64,000 nt of DNA from an uncultured Lachnospiraceae bacterium. GTDB lineage: Bacteria > Bacillota > Clostridia > Lachnospirales > Lachnospiraceae. The position numbers and the translations under genes are program-made. Of the stretch, positions 1 to 9,529 are shown piece after piece; position 1 is the stretch's first letter; every line of letters starts with the position of its first letter. The stretch spans positions 186,001 through 250,000 of the forward strand of contig CAKRHW010000001.1 in assembly GCA_934339365.1 (NCBI GenBank). The letters are read 5' to 3'. The notes below the pieces were generated by a model. The model was not told the origin of the DNA. It ran no database searches and saw nothing but the letters and a program-made list of their open reading frames with translations.

Positions 1-1018
1 CGCAAACTATCCATTCTGTACCATTGATCCAAATGTCGGAATTGTTACAGTTCCAGACTCAAGACTCAATGCCCTGGGTAATCTTTACCAGTCCAAAAAG
101 ATTACTCCTGCTGTCATTGAATTCGTTGATATTGCAGGACTTGTAAAAGGTGCATCCAAAGGTGAAGGATTAGGAAATCAGTTCTTATCCAATATCCGCG
201 AAGTGGATGCTATTGTACATGTTGTCCGTTGCTTTGAGAATTCAAACATTGTACACGTTGATGGTAGTATCGACCCTCTGCGTGATATTGAGACAATCAA
301 TATGGAATTAATCTTTTCTGATATTGAGATCTTAGAACGAAGAATTGCCAAAGTAAGTAAAGGGGCACGCATGGATAAAGCATTAGCAAAAGAAGAAGCC
401 TCTTTGAAAAAATTTAAAGCACACTTAGAAGAAGGAAAGCTGGCAAAAAGTATTGAACTTGAAGATGAAGATGAAGAAGCATTGTTCAAAGAATGTAATC
501 TTCTGACAGGTAAGCCTGTCATCTTTGCAGCCAATGTCTCTGACTCAGACTTAGCGAATGATGGAGCAGATAATCCACATGTACAGGCTGTCCGTCAATA
601 TGCCGCATCAGAAAACTGTGAAGTTTTTGTCATCTGTGCTGAGATTGAACAGGAAATCTCTGAACTTGACGAAGATGATAAAGCAATGTTCTTAGAAGAA
701 TTAGGTTTAACAGAATCTGGTCTTGATAAATTAGTAACTGCAAGCTATCGTCTGCTTGGATTAATCAGTTTCCTTACATCCGGAGAAGATGAAACAAGAG
801 CATGGACGATTCGCAAGGGTACCAAAGCTCCTGCTGCTGCCGGAAAGATTCACTCTGATTTTGAACGTGGATTTATTCGTGCGGAAGTAGTCAATTATCA
901 GGATTTACTCGATTGTGGTACTTACGCCAAAGCCAAAGAAAAAGGACTTGTCCGCCTAGAAGGAAAAGATTATATTGTAAAAGATGGCGATGTAATTTTA
1001 TTCCGTTTTAATGTTTAA
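1..1018 (+). CDS. ychF: Redox-regulated ATPase/GTPase YchF (Obg family), 5' end missing
   Basis: The reading frame is already open at base 2 and continues to TAA at 1016-1018, so the start codon and P-loop lie outside the window. The visible part begins ANYPFCTIDPNVG, which is the switch I region just after the G1 motif in YchF/Ola1 proteins. It continues with the G3 region FVDIAGLVKGASKGEGLGN, a coiled-coil insert (about 50-100 codons in) and the C-terminal TGS domain (FTSGEDETRAWTIRKG, then a DFERGFIRAEV stretch and a glycine-rich finish). YchF proteins prefer ATP over GTP and associate with ribosomes; they are linked to stress responses. An ATG at 203 is internal and is not the start. It is the only + strand gene at this edge and converges on thiN. 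Confidence 0.95.
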   Translation, partial: ANYPFCTIDPNVGIVTVPDSRLNALGNLYQSKKITPAVIEFVDIAGLVKGASKGEGLGNQFLSNIREVDAIVHVVRCFENSNIVHVDGSIDPLRDIETINMELIFSDIEILERRIAKVSKGARMDKALAKEEASLKKFKAHLEEGKLAKSIELEDEDEEALFKECNLLTGKPVIFAANVSDSDLANDGADNPHVQAVRQYAASENCEVFVICAEIEQEISELDEDDKAMFLEELGLTESGLDKLVTASYRLLGLISFLTSGEDETRAWTIRKGTKAPAAAGKIHSDFERGFIRAEVVNYQDLLDCGTYAKAKEKGLVRLEGKDYIVKDGDVILFRFNV

Positions 1019-1032
1019 ACAATGCTAGATAG

Positions 1033-1080
1033 AAAAAGGCTGGCACTTTACAAAACCTGTAAAGTGTCAGCCTTTCTTTT
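1033..1080. terminator. Bidirectional rho-independent terminator between ychF and thiN
   Basis: A 17-bp inverted repeat (1035-1051 with 1059-1075) around a short AACCT-type loop, followed on + by a T-rich tract and flanked on the left by AAAAA. It can end ychF on + and thiN on -; the thiN stop codon overlaps the right edge. Confidence 0.9.
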
Positions 1081-1726
1081 AATCGCTTGTTTCCATTGCA
1101 AGCAGAATTCCATCATCTAAAAAGATTTCTCCGACTTCCTGTTCTAGTTCGTTACTGATTCCCCAGCTTTGTGCTTCAAATAATGACATATTCGCATCAT
1201 TTAAAGGATATTTAAAACCTTTTAATGTCAGATTTTTAATTCCTGTTGTGTAAGGGAGAAATGAAATATACGTCCCATATAAATCCTTTTTATAGACTCT
1301 TCTGTATTTCTGAATCATGTAAATTTTATTTTTCTTATCTACTAAAAATCCTTCTACATTTCTGTTTAAAAACTTGTAAAGCAAATGAATATTCGCCAGA
1401 GAATGATCAATGCGATTCCCAATTGCACCTACTACATAGACCTGACTGCTGCCTATATCAATTGACATTTCAATTGCACTCTCCATATCGGTTTCATCTT
1501 TCACCGGATTTAATTTTACAATGGATGTCTGATCTGCAATTCGATTATAATCTTGTTCTGTCAATGTATCGAAGTCTCCAACTGCATAATTCATATTGAT
1601 TCCTAAATCAAGTGCAACTTTACAGCCTCCATCTACACCGATGATATAATCGAATTCATTTTCTTTTACATAGCTCTCTACGAAACTAATTTCAATACAT
1701 CCACCACCAATGATTAATGTCTTCAT
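1079..1726 (-). CDS. thiN: Thiamine pyrophosphokinase
   Basis: Transfers pyrophosphate from ATP to thiamine to make thiamine diphosphate, which allows salvage of imported thiamine. At 215 residues it has the usual length. The N-terminal half carries IGVDGG (about residue 29) and AVGDFDTL (about 48), the family's substrate-binding and Mg-binding signatures, followed by PVKDETDME and [17 protein letters not shown]; the C-terminal half is the beta-sandwich thiamine-binding domain (KGFKYPL, SNE). The start codon overlaps the rpe stop by 4 bases (ATGA), so the two are translationally coupled. It is the last gene of the conserved priA-to-thiN run, as in Bacillus subtilis (yloS). Confidence 0.93.
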   Translation of the reverse strand: MKTLIIGGGCIEISFVESYVKENEFDYIIGVDGGCKVALDLGINMNYAVGDFDTLTEQDYNRIADQTSIVKLNPVKDETDMESAIEMSIDIGSSQVYVVGAIGNRIDHSLANIHLLYKFLNRNVEGFLVDKKNKIYMIQKYRRVYKKDLYGTYISFLPYTTGIKNLTLKGFKYPLNDANMSLFEAQSWGISNELEQEVGEIFLDDGILLAMETSD

Positions 1727-2379
1727 TCTTCTTCGAACTTCTCCTTAAATAACTGTATTTTTTCCTCAATGTTTCCACCAAAGACGGCAGAGCCGGCCAC
1801 AATCACATTGGCACCTGCTGCAATGACTTTTTGTACATTGTCTGGTTTGATTCCACCATCTACTTCAATATCAATGTCAAGTCCCTTTCCTGCAATCATT
1901 TCTTTTAATCGCCGAATCTTTTCTGTACTGCTTTCAATATAACTTTGTCCGCCAAATCCGGGGTTTACAGACATAATTAATACCATATCTACTTTATCTA
2001 AAACATATTCTAATGTCTGTAATGGTGTCGCAGGATTTAATGCAACCGCTGCTTTGCATCCACAATCTTTGATTTGCTGCAATACACGATCTAAATGTAC
2101 ACATGCCTCTGCATGAACTGTTAAAATATCTGCACCTGCTTTTGCAAAATCCTCGATATATCTTCCTGGATCTTCTATCATTAAATGTACATCAAATACT
2201 TTCTTAGTAATTCCACGAATAGACTGAATAATAGGGATTCCAAAGGAAATCGAAGGTACAAAAATGCCATCCATAACGTCAATATGAATATAATCTGCAC
2301 CTGCTGCATCTGCTCGTTTTACCTCTTCACCTATTTGACTAAAATCTGCTGATAAAATTGACGGTGATAATTTAATCAT
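1723..2379 (-). CDS. rpe: Ribulose-phosphate 3-epimerase
   Basis: Interconverts ribulose 5-phosphate and xylulose 5-phosphate in the pentose phosphate pathway (cytosol). The 218-residue TIM barrel opens with [11 protein letters not shown], then [16 protein letters not shown] (metal and catalytic Asp-His region), [31 protein letters not shown] (phosphate/metal loop) and [10 protein letters not shown] with the second catalytic Asp. All expected residues are present. It follows rsgA by 14 bases and overlaps thiN by 4, so it is in an operon with them. ATG start with a GAGAGG ribosome-binding site. Confidence 0.97.
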   Translation of the reverse strand: MIKLSPSILSADFSQIGEEVKRADAAGADYIHIDVMDGIFVPSISFGIPIIQSIRGITKKVFDVHLMIEDPGRYIEDFAKAGADILTVHAEACVHLDRVLQQIKDCGCKAAVALNPATPLQTLEYVLDKVDMVLIMSVNPGFGGQSYIESSTEKIRRLKEMIAGKGLDIDIEVDGGIKPDNVQKVIAAGANVIVAGSAVFGGNIEEKIQLFKEKFEEE

Positions 2380-2393
2380 AACTTTTTGCCTCT

Positions 2394-3275
2394 CTAATAT
2401 TTCTTTTTATTTGATAATTCTTCAAAAAACTGCTTGTAATGCTGATATCGCATCTGACTGATTTCTCCACGTTCTAATGCTTCTTTCAGGCTACAGGCCG
2501 GTTCATGAATATGCACACATCCGTTAAATTTGCACATTCCTTCATATTGTTCAAATTCTGGAAAATGAAATCTTAAATGTGCCGGATCCATATCCATAAC
2601 CATCAAAGAACTAAATCCTGGTGTATCCACAATATAAGTTTTCTCTTTTATGCAAAAAATCTCTGAATGCCTCGTTGTATGTCTGCCTCGTCCGATTTTC
2701 TCACTTACAGAGCCTGTATCCATTCGAAATCCATTACTAACCTGATTTACCATGGAAGACTTTCCAACTCCTGACGGCCCTGCAAGTACGGTAGTCTTTC
2801 CTGTCAGTATTTCATCTATTTCGTCTATTCCCTGTTGCAATCTGGTACTTGTCTCAACCACCCGGTATCCCGCATTTTTATAATGTGATATCATCTCTTC
2901 CTTGTTAAATCCTGCTTCTAAATCTGATTTGTTAAAACAGATAACTGTCGATAAATTCTGTGCTTCCATCATTACTAAAAACCGGTCTAACAAATTAAAA
3001 TTAGGTTCCGGATGTGACAATGCAAACACAACCAGTGCCTGGTCTACATTTGCCACAGCTGGACGAATCAGTTCATTTTTTCTTGGAAGAATCCCTGTAA
3101 TATTCCCTTTTTTTTCTTCCTGGTCTAAAATGTCAATCTCAACATTATCTCCCACTAAAGGTTTGATTTTCTGGTTACGGAATATTCCTTTTGCTTTACA
3201 TTCATACACGCCTTCGAATGTATGCACGTAATAAAAACCTGCAATTCCTTTTATAATCTTACCGGATACTGCCAT
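2394..3275 (-). CDS. rsgA: Ribosome small-subunit-dependent GTPase RsgA (CpgA/YjeQ)
   Basis: A circularly permuted GTPase that helps late maturation of the 30S subunit. The order of motifs is diagnostic: N-terminal OB-fold (residues 1-70), then G4 (FNKSDL, about 113), G1 P-loop (GPSGVGKSS, about 168), G2-like GRHTTRH, then G3 (DTPGF, about 216). The C-terminal zinc site is visible as C-x5-H-x-H-x5-C (CVHIHEPAC, about 253). Start ATG overlaps the prkC stop by 1 base. In Bacillus, CpgA is a phosphorylation target of PrkC, and the same kinase-GTPase adjacency is kept here. Confidence 0.96.
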   Translation of the reverse strand: MAVSGKIIKGIAGFYYVHTFEGVYECKAKGIFRNQKIKPLVGDNVEIDILDQEEKKGNITGILPRKNELIRPAVANVDQALVVFALSHPEPNFNLLDRFLVMMEAQNLSTVICFNKSDLEAGFNKEEMISHYKNAGYRVVETSTRLQQGIDEIDEILTGKTTVLAGPSGVGKSSMVNQVSNGFRMDTGSVSEKIGRGRHTTRHSEIFCIKEKTYIVDTPGFSSLMVMDMDPAHLRFHFPEFEQYEGMCKFNGCVHIHEPACSLKEALERGEISQMRYQHYKQFFEELSNKKKY

Positions 3276-5533
3276 TATTGATTTACCTGCACCGGCATAC
3301 TATAAATCTGTATACCATCTAAATATGCTGCTACATTACAAATGGATGCAGTTGATTTATTAATCTTATATACAAATGTATCTGAAGGCCACTTAGAAAC
3401 ATCCGCGTATTCTCCAACATCTACATTTTCTCCATCCACTGTCACTGAAAATGTTCCTGATGTTGCTCCACCTAAATTCGAACTCTTAGAAACGGAAAAA
3501 CTTCCTGAATAAGAACGGGAAGAAGACTCGTCCTGTCCTGTTGTTTCTGTTTGTTCTGTCGTAGTCTCTGGTTCTTTTCCTTTACTGATTACAATATTAA
3601 TGGCACTATTCTTGTCCGCTTTATCTCCTGCCTGAACACTTTGTCCAATAACAGTTCCCTTCTTCTGATCACTATATTCCATTGTAATCGTACCTAACTT
3701 AAGATTTGCTGCCTCTAAAATTGCCTGTGCCTTTTTCTTTGAATTCACACCGGTTCCTAAGTCAGGAACTACCACCTGAGGTGGACCGGAACTGACAACT
3801 AAATTCACAAGACTCGTCATTGGCAACTTATCTCCGGCTTTTACTTCCTGACTGATTACCTGATCTTTTGCAATCTCTTCATTTTCTACGTATTTTGTTT
3901 CACCAAGTCCTAATCCTGCCGACTCTAACTTTGATTTGGCTGCTGAAAGATTTAATCCTGACAAACTTGGAACAACGCCATCCATAATATATTCTTTTCC
4001 ACGACTGACCTTCAGCGTAATGGTGTCTCCTGCCTGAATTTCTTCCGGTGGCAATGGCGAAGAAGATAACACTTCATTTATTTCTGTGCTGTCACTGTAC
4101 TCATATTCTATTTTATATTTTAGCTCTAACCGTTCCATATCACTGATTACTTCTTTTAGTGTTTTTCCCGCATAATTGGTAACTTCAAAACGATTGGCAC
4201 CCTCACTAATAGAAAGCGTAATCTGTGTATACTTTGCAACCGGTGTATTTGCTTCTACTGATTGTTTAAAACAAGTACCCTCTTTTGCATTATTGTCCTT
4301 TGCATATTCGAATTTTCTTCCTAAATTCAAATCACGAAGTGTATTTTCAATTTCTTCTACTGTTTTTCCATATAAATCAGGCATATATACGTAATTTTCT
4401 GCTAACGTTGCAGATGTTTCTTTCTCATCATTCTTAATCGATGTTCCACCAAAATACTTAAAAATCAACATCCCGACTATCATAACACAAATCAGACAGA
4501 CCGTAATTCCACCTAAACGCAAAAATCTCTCTGCTCCTGGATTAATCTGATCGATATCCTCTTCTTCTGCTTCTTTTGGTTCATTGATAACCGGTATTTT
4601 AGTCTTCTTTTCATTGATATCTGTTACCCCGGCCTTTATTTCACCTGGATCATACATAACCGTTTCGCCATTCACAGGCACCGGTGAAACAATCTGTACA
4701 AAATCTTCATCCGGTGTAATTAAAGATTTCTTTAGATCTGCAATTAAAGAAGAAATTTTCAAATATCGGTGATCTGGTTTTTTCTGCGTACATTTACGTA
4801 CAATCTTTTCTGTACTGATTGGAAGATCATCCACATAATCTCTCATATCTGGCATTTCTCCCTGAATATGCTGCAAGGCAATTGCCACTGTGGAATCTCC
4901 TTCAAAAGGCAGGTGACCTGTAATCATTTCAAACATTGTAATTCCAAGTGAATAAATATCACTTTTTTCATCTATATATCCACCTCTTGCCTGTTCCGGT
5001 GAAATATAATGGACCGAACCCATTGCATTCGAATTAATCGTGTTTGCAGATGCAGCTCTTGCAATTCCAAAATCTGTAACTTTTACTTTTCCTTCTTTTG
5101 ATATAATAATATTCTGTGGTTTTATATCCCGGTGAATAATATGATTATTATGTGCACACTCTATTCCCTGTGCCACCTGGATTGCAATACTGGTTGCTTC
5201 TTTTACAGAAAGTCGTCCTTTTTTCTGAATATATTTCTTTAAGGTAATTCCTTCCACTAATTCCATTACAATATAATACAATCCATTTTCTTCTCCAACA
5301 TCATAGACACTTACAATGTTAGGATGTGACAAACCTGCCGCAGACTGTGCCTCTACTCTGAATTTTGCAACAAAATTCTTATCTTCGCTAAACTCCTGCT
5401 TTAGCACTTTTACCGCAACATATCTGTTTAACTTATGACATTTTGCCTTATATACTTCGGACATTCCACCTGAGCCTACCTGTTCGAGTATCTCATATCT
5501 GTCACCGATGAACATTCCTTTTCTTAACATCAT
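3275..5533 (-). CDS. prkC: PASTA-domain serine/threonine protein kinase (PrkC/StkP type)
   Basis: Membrane receptor kinase sensing muropeptides or lipid II. The kinase domain (about 1-275) has GSGGMSEVY, VAVKVL with the ATP-binding Lys, HRDIKPQN, TDFGIA and an activation loop SVHYISPEQARGG. A single membrane segment lies near 342-364 (ITVCLICVMIVGMLIF). Outside are four PASTA repeats (starting MPDLYGKT, EVTNYAGKT, VVPSLSGLN and VVPDLGTG). After these comes a Thr/Ser/Glu-rich linker and about 60 further residues that do not look like PASTA. I chose the ATG at 5533 (AAAGGA six bases upstream); a TTG at 5539 is also in frame. It is cotranscribed with its phosphatase prpC, 17 bases upstream. Confidence 0.95.
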   Translation of the reverse strand: MMLRKGMFIGDRYEILEQVGSGGMSEVYKAKCHKLNRYVAVKVLKQEFSEDKNFVAKFRVEAQSAAGLSHPNIVSVYDVGEENGLYYIVMELVEGITLKKYIQKKGRLSVKEATSIAIQVAQGIECAHNNHIIHRDIKPQNIIISKEGKVKVTDFGIARAASANTINSNAMGSVHYISPEQARGGYIDEKSDIYSLGITMFEMITGHLPFEGDSTVAIALQHIQGEMPDMRDYVDDLPISTEKIVRKCTQKKPDHRYLKISSLIADLKKSLITPDEDFVQIVSPVPVNGETVMYDPGEIKAGVTDINEKKTKIPVINEPKEAEEEDIDQINPGAERFLRLGGITVCLICVMIVGMLIFKYFGGTSIKNDEKETSATLAENYVYMPDLYGKTVEEIENTLRDLNLGRKFEYAKDNNAKEGTCFKQSVEANTPVAKYTQITLSISEGANRFEVTNYAGKTLKEVISDMERLELKYKIEYEYSDSTEINEVLSSSPLPPEEIQAGDTITLKVSRGKEYIMDGVVPSLSGLNLSAAKSKLESAGLGLGETKYVENEEIAKDQVISQEVKAGDKLPMTSLVNLVVSSGPPQVVVPDLGTGVNSKKKAQAILEAANLKLGTITMEYSDQKKGTVIGQSVQAGDKADKNSAINIVISKGKEPETTTEQTETTGQDESSSRSYSGSFSVSKSSNLGGATSGTFSVTVDGENVDVGEYADVSKWPSDTFVYKINKSTASICNVAAYLDGIQIYSMPVQVNQ

Positions 5534-5550
5534 ATTCAATCCTTTCGCAC

Positions 5551-6282
5551 TTAATCCTTATATTGAGTCTGAACCAAAACTACCGATACATTGTCTTTTC
5601 CACCGTTTCCATTGGCCTCTTCTACAAGTGCATCTACTGCTTCTTCTACATGTCTGTAATTGCATACTAATTGCTTAATCCTCTGATCATCAATCATATT
5701 ACAAAGTCCGTCCGTACATAGCAAAAATTTATCTCCAGGTTCATATTCTATCTCAAAAAAATCAGGAATTACACTTTTCTCTGCTCCAATTGCTCTTGTA
5801 ATGATATTTTTTTTCTCATGGGTTCTGGCATTTTTTCTATCTAACTCTCCTAAACTTACCATCTCTTCTACAAGAGAATGATCCCTTGTTATCTGTTTGA
5901 TCTCATCGTTAATCAGATACAGTCTGCTATCACCCACATTGGCAATATAAGCGCAGCCTTCATAGATTACAGCCACCACAAATGTGGTTCCCATTCCGGC
6001 ATAATCTGTACTCGTTGCTGCCTCTCCCACTACCATATTATTCGCTAATCGAATACCTTCATCTATTAAAGTAATCGGATTCGTATCTTCAGAATTTTTT
6101 ATGTACTCTACAAATGTATTCACAGCATATCGTGAGGCCACATCTCCCGCTTTGTGTCCTCCCATTCCATCCGCAACCACAAATAAATTCGGAAGATTAC
6201 CAACGGGTGCCACAGAATAAAAGATAAAATCCTGATTAACCGGCCTTTCCTTTCCTATATCACTCATTCCATATGCTCGCAT
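5551..6282 (-). CDS. prpC: PP2C-family serine/threonine phosphatase (PrpC/Stp)
   Basis: Metal-dependent phosphatase that reverses PrkC phosphorylation. The 243 residues show the PP2C metal-binding set: RPVNQD (about 17), FVVADGMGGHKAG (about 35-47), NVGDSRLYL, LCTDGLCNMI and GGKDNVSVVL. The protein is soluble, with no membrane segment. ATG start with AAAGGAGG upstream. It sits between rlmN and prkC, the conserved order in Bacillus and Clostridia. Confidence 0.96.
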   Translation of the reverse strand: MRAYGMSDIGKERPVNQDFIFYSVAPVGNLPNLFVVADGMGGHKAGDVASRYAVNTFVEYIKNSEDTNPITLIDEGIRLANNMVVGEAATSTDYAGMGTTFVVAVIYEGCAYIANVGDSRLYLINDEIKQITRDHSLVEEMVSLGELDRKNARTHEKKNIITRAIGAEKSVIPDFFEIEYEPGDKFLLCTDGLCNMIDDQRIKQLVCNYRHVEEAVDALVEEANGNGGKDNVSVVLVQTQYKD

Positions 6283-6297
6283 GAAATCCTCCTTTCT

Positions 6298-7332
6298 TTA
6301 TTTATTCTTTTCCATATAATTTTTTCTCAATTGTCCACAGGCACCATTGATATCTCTGCCCATTTCTCTTCTAATAGTAACATTAATCCCATTTTTTTCA
6401 AGATTATTTTTGAATTTCTCAATATCATGCTTTAAAGATTGTCTGTAATCTCTTTCTTTAATCGGATTCACCGGAATCAGATTAACATGACAGTTCATTC
6501 CTTTTACTAAATGTATCAGTTTTTCTGATTCTTCGTTTGTATCATTAACACCTGCCACTAAACTGTATTCAAATGTAATTCTTCTCTTCGTTTTTTCAAA
6601 ATAATATCTGCATGCTTCTAATATTTCTTCAATGCTGTATTTATTTGCTACAGGCATCAGACTCTTTCTTGTCTCATTATCCGATGCATGAAGAGAAATT
6701 GCTAATGTAATCTGCAGCTGCATATCTGCCAGTTCATAAATTCTTGGTACAATTCCACAGGTAGAAACTGTGATATTACGTGCACTGATATTTCTGCCTT
6801 TTTCATCCGAGATCATATGAAAAAATTTCACTACCTCATCAAAATTATCCAAAGGCTCACCGCTTCCCATTAACACAACATTTGAAATGCGTTCTCCAAT
6901 ATACTTTGAGATTGTATACACTTCATCTAACATCTCTCCTGTCGAAAGATTTCGTGTCAGACCATCTAATGTCGATGCACAAAAGCGGCAGGACATTCTG
7001 CATCCTACCTGCGTGGAAATACAAACTGAATTTCCATGTTTATATCTCATAAGCACACTTTCAATGATATTTCCATCATGAAGTCGAAACAAATACTTCT
7101 GTGTTCCATCTATTTTAGACGTCAAAACCTCTACAATCTCCATTCGATTGATTCTAAAATTTTCTTTTAATTTTTTCCTAAGATCCTTTGATAAATTCGT
7201 CATCTCATCAAAATCATCCACCATTTTCCCATGCAGCCACTCATAAATCTGTTTTGTGCGAAATGGTTTCTCTCCTAATTGTGACATTTTCTGACTTAAT
7301 TCCTCAAAGGTCAGGCTCTTAATTTCGTCCAA
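6298..7332 (-). CDS. rlmN: Dual-specificity 23S rRNA/tRNA adenine-C2 methyltransferase RlmN
   Basis: Radical SAM enzyme that makes 2-methyladenosine at 23S rRNA A2503 and at position 37 of some tRNAs. The radical SAM cluster motif is C-RMS-C-RF-C (near residue 107), followed by NVVLMGSGEPL and a C-terminal NGACGQLR containing the conserved second catalytic cysteine that forms the methylene intermediate. Length 344 is typical. The start appears to be TTG (AGAGG five bases upstream); the first residues DEIKSLTFEEL match the family N-terminus and no better ATG exists. Absence of the extra Cfr-type features plus the cluster context favours RlmN over Cfr. Confidence 0.95.
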   Translation of the reverse strand: MDEIKSLTFEELSQKMSQLGEKPFRTKQIYEWLHGKMVDDFDEMTNLSKDLRKKLKENFRINRMEIVEVLTSKIDGTQKYLFRLHDGNIIESVLMRYKHGNSVCISTQVGCRMSCRFCASTLDGLTRNLSTGEMLDEVYTISKYIGERISNVVLMGSGEPLDNFDEVVKFFHMISDEKGRNISARNITVSTCGIVPRIYELADMQLQITLAISLHASDNETRKSLMPVANKYSIEEILEACRYYFEKTKRRITFEYSLVAGVNDTNEESEKLIHLVKGMNCHVNLIPVNPIKERDYRQSLKHDIEKFKNNLEKNGINVTIRREMGRDINGACGQLRKNYMEKNK

Positions 7333-7401
7333 TTTTTCCTCTTTTCTGTTTTTAAAACATATCCAATCCTATATTCCTCTGCACAAGAGGTCATTTATCT
7401 T

Positions 7402-8799
7402 CTATTTTTCTTTTTTAAACTTTGCTATAAAAAAGCCATCACTTTCATGAATTCCAGGAAGAAATTGTAAATACCCTTTTTTTGCATTCCGATACAAATC
7501 CTCCGGCAGAGAAATCTCATGATTCTTATCTAAAAAGGGCTGTAAATCCACTGTTTTTAAATCTGTATTTTTTTCAATCCATTCTACCATCTTTTCATTT
7601 TCCTCTGGATTGATCGTGCATGTACTGTATACAAATGTCTTTCCTTTTTTTACATAAGAAGCTGCATTCTTTACAATTTTTTTCTGCAAAGCACAGATTT
7701 CTTTTATTTTATCCTCTGACATATTATATTTCAAATCATATTTTTTCCCAATAACACCAAGTCCGGAACAAGGTACATCTGCTAGTACCATATCAGCTTT
7801 TTCTATACTTTCTTTCTCTAATTTTGTTCCATCTGCCAGTCTGGTCCGTATATTTTTCAAACCAACCCGTTCTATATTTTCTTCCATCAGATCTATTTTA
7901 TACTCAGATACATCTCTTGCTTCTACCATTCCGGTTCGTTCAAGAAGTTCTGCTAAATGAATGCTCTTTCCACCAGGTGCTGCACAGACATCGATACAAT
8001 AATCTCCTTTTTGCGGGTCTGCAATCTTTGCTGTCATCATAGAACTAATATCCTGTACGATAATCCATCCTTTTTCAAAGGCTTCTAAATCTTCTAAATA
8101 ATCATATTCTGATAATTGTAAAGCATTCTTAAAATATGGATGTTCAGTTACAGATACTTCATCTTTTTTCAGACTTTCAAGAATTTCTTTTCTTCTTTGC
8201 TCCTGTTTTTCCTCTGTCCCTTCTAAAATCATACGGACAGCGGTTTTATTTTCTTTTACAAATGCCTGTAGCATTTTCTCTACTGTTTCTTCTGAATAAC
8301 TTTGAAGCCATTTTTTTATAATCCATTCCGGCATAGAATACGAAACAGATAAATATTGTGACAGATTTTTTTCTTTCGAAATCCAGGTGATATTCTCTTT
8401 CTTTCGGACTATATTCCGAAGAACTCCGTTCACAAATCCTTTTAAACCGGAAAATCCTCTTTTTTGTGCTAATTTGACAGCTTCGTTACAGACTGCTGAA
8501 TCAGGCACACGATCCATATAAAAAATCTGATATACACTCATCCGAAGGATTTCCCGAATCACTGGTTTCATTTTATTTACCGGTACTTTGGAAAACTGGC
8601 GGATGATATAATCTTCTGTAATCTGCCATTCTATGGTACCCTTTGCAACTCTTGTAATAAATCCACGTTCCTGTTTACTTAAATACTGGTATTTTTCTAG
8701 CATCATACGAATTGCCTGATGAGAAAAGATTTTATTTTTATTTACCTCAAGTAAAATGTCTAATACCAGTTCCCGTTCGTTGACCTGGTTAGTCGTCAT
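7402..8799 (-). CDS. rsmB: 16S rRNA (cytosine-967-C5) methyltransferase RsmB
   Basis: SAM-dependent rRNA methyltransferase. Residues 1-140 form a NusB-like RNA-binding domain; the C-terminal Rossmann domain has VCAAPGGKSIHLAELL (SAM binding, about 265), DVPCSGLGVIGKKYD (motif IV) and STCTINPEENE with the catalytic Cys. I chose the ATG at 8799, preceded by GGAGGAAGAA, rather than the in-frame TTG at 8814; this gives 465 residues. The start overlaps the end of yugP by 11 bases, suggesting coupling. Confidence 0.95.
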   Translation of the reverse strand: MTTNQVNERELVLDILLEVNKNKIFSHQAIRMMLEKYQYLSKQERGFITRVAKGTIEWQITEDYIIRQFSKVPVNKMKPVIREILRMSVYQIFYMDRVPDSAVCNEAVKLAQKRGFSGLKGFVNGVLRNIVRKKENITWISKEKNLSQYLSVSYSMPEWIIKKWLQSYSEETVEKMLQAFVKENKTAVRMILEGTEEKQEQRRKEILESLKKDEVSVTEHPYFKNALQLSEYDYLEDLEAFEKGWIIVQDISSMMTAKIADPQKGDYCIDVCAAPGGKSIHLAELLERTGMVEARDVSEYKIDLMEENIERVGLKNIRTRLADGTKLEKESIEKADMVLADVPCSGLGVIGKKYDLKYNMSEDKIKEICALQKKIVKNAASYVKKGKTFVYSTCTINPEENEKMVEWIEKNTDLKTVDLQPFLDKNHEISLPEDLYRNAKKGYLQFLPGIHESDGFFIAKFKKEK

Positions 8800-9505
8800 T
8801 TCTTCTTCCTCCAAATAATACTACAAGTCGAAGTAACTGTAAAATGGATGCTGCCGCTGCTGCAACATACGTTAGTGCTGCTGCACCTAACACTTTTTTT
8901 GCCTTTGGCATTTCCTGATATGACAGAATTTGTCTGTTCTCTAAAATCTGTAACGCCCTTCTAGATGCATTAAATTCTACCGGCAACGTCACAAGCTGGA
9001 ATAAAACAGATAATGAAAATGCCAAAATTCCCAATTGAATCAATAAATAGGAACTGTTACTTCGAATAAGCACTCCGATCAGAATCAAAATCCAGGATAT
9101 ATTTGCACCAAAATTTGCTACCGGTACAATTGCACTCCGAAGTCTTAATGGTACGTAACTTTTGGCATCCTGAATTGCATGTCCACACTCATGTGCAGCA
9201 ACCCCTGCTGCTGCAATACTGCGTGAATTATATACAGCATCTGATAAATGTAAGGTCTTTGTTCTCGGATCATAATGATCTGTTAAATATCCATCTACGT
9301 GATAGATCTTAACATGGTACAATCCCTGACTGTTTAATACCTGAAGTGCTACCTCAGCGCCTGTAAGAGCCCTTTCATTGACTCCCTGGCTGTATTTTGC
9401 AAAAGTTCCTTTCACTAAAGCAGATGCGGCTAAAGAAATAACCATTCCAATGATAATAAATATATAAGTTGGATCCCAATAATAATACCCGATATACAAA
9501 AACAT
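8789..9505 (-). CDS. yugP: Membrane zinc metallopeptidase, YugP family (Zn_peptidase_2)
   Basis: A 238-residue membrane protein with an N-terminal hydrophobic segment (about 12-32), the metallopeptidase motif HECGH inside AAHECGHAIQDA (about 107), two central membrane segments (about 125-170) and a C-terminal one (VLGAAALTYVAAAAASIL). Upstream, YDPRTKTLHLSDAVYNSRS is the conserved family region. The substrate is not known for most members. It is placed between fmt and rsmB, inside a translation cluster; many Clostridia share this position. The ribosome-binding site GAGGG is only 3-4 bases from the ATG. Confidence 0.88.
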   Translation of the reverse strand: MFLYIGYYYWDPTYIFIIIGMVISLAASALVKGTFAKYSQGVNERALTGAEVALQVLNSQGLYHVKIYHVDGYLTDHYDPRTKTLHLSDAVYNSRSIAAAGVAAHECGHAIQDAKSYVPLRLRSAIVPVANFGANISWILILIGVLIRSNSSYLLIQLGILAFSLSVLFQLVTLPVEFNASRRALQILENRQILSYQEMPKAKKVLGAAALTYVAAAAASILQLLRLVVLFGGRRNDD

Positions 9506-9529
9506 AAACCCTCTTTTCTGTGCCTGTTA

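Noticed and set aside
178..534. A 118-codon minus-strand frame inside ychF
   Set aside because: Ser-rich shadow of the YchF coiled-coil codons; the + frame is certain.
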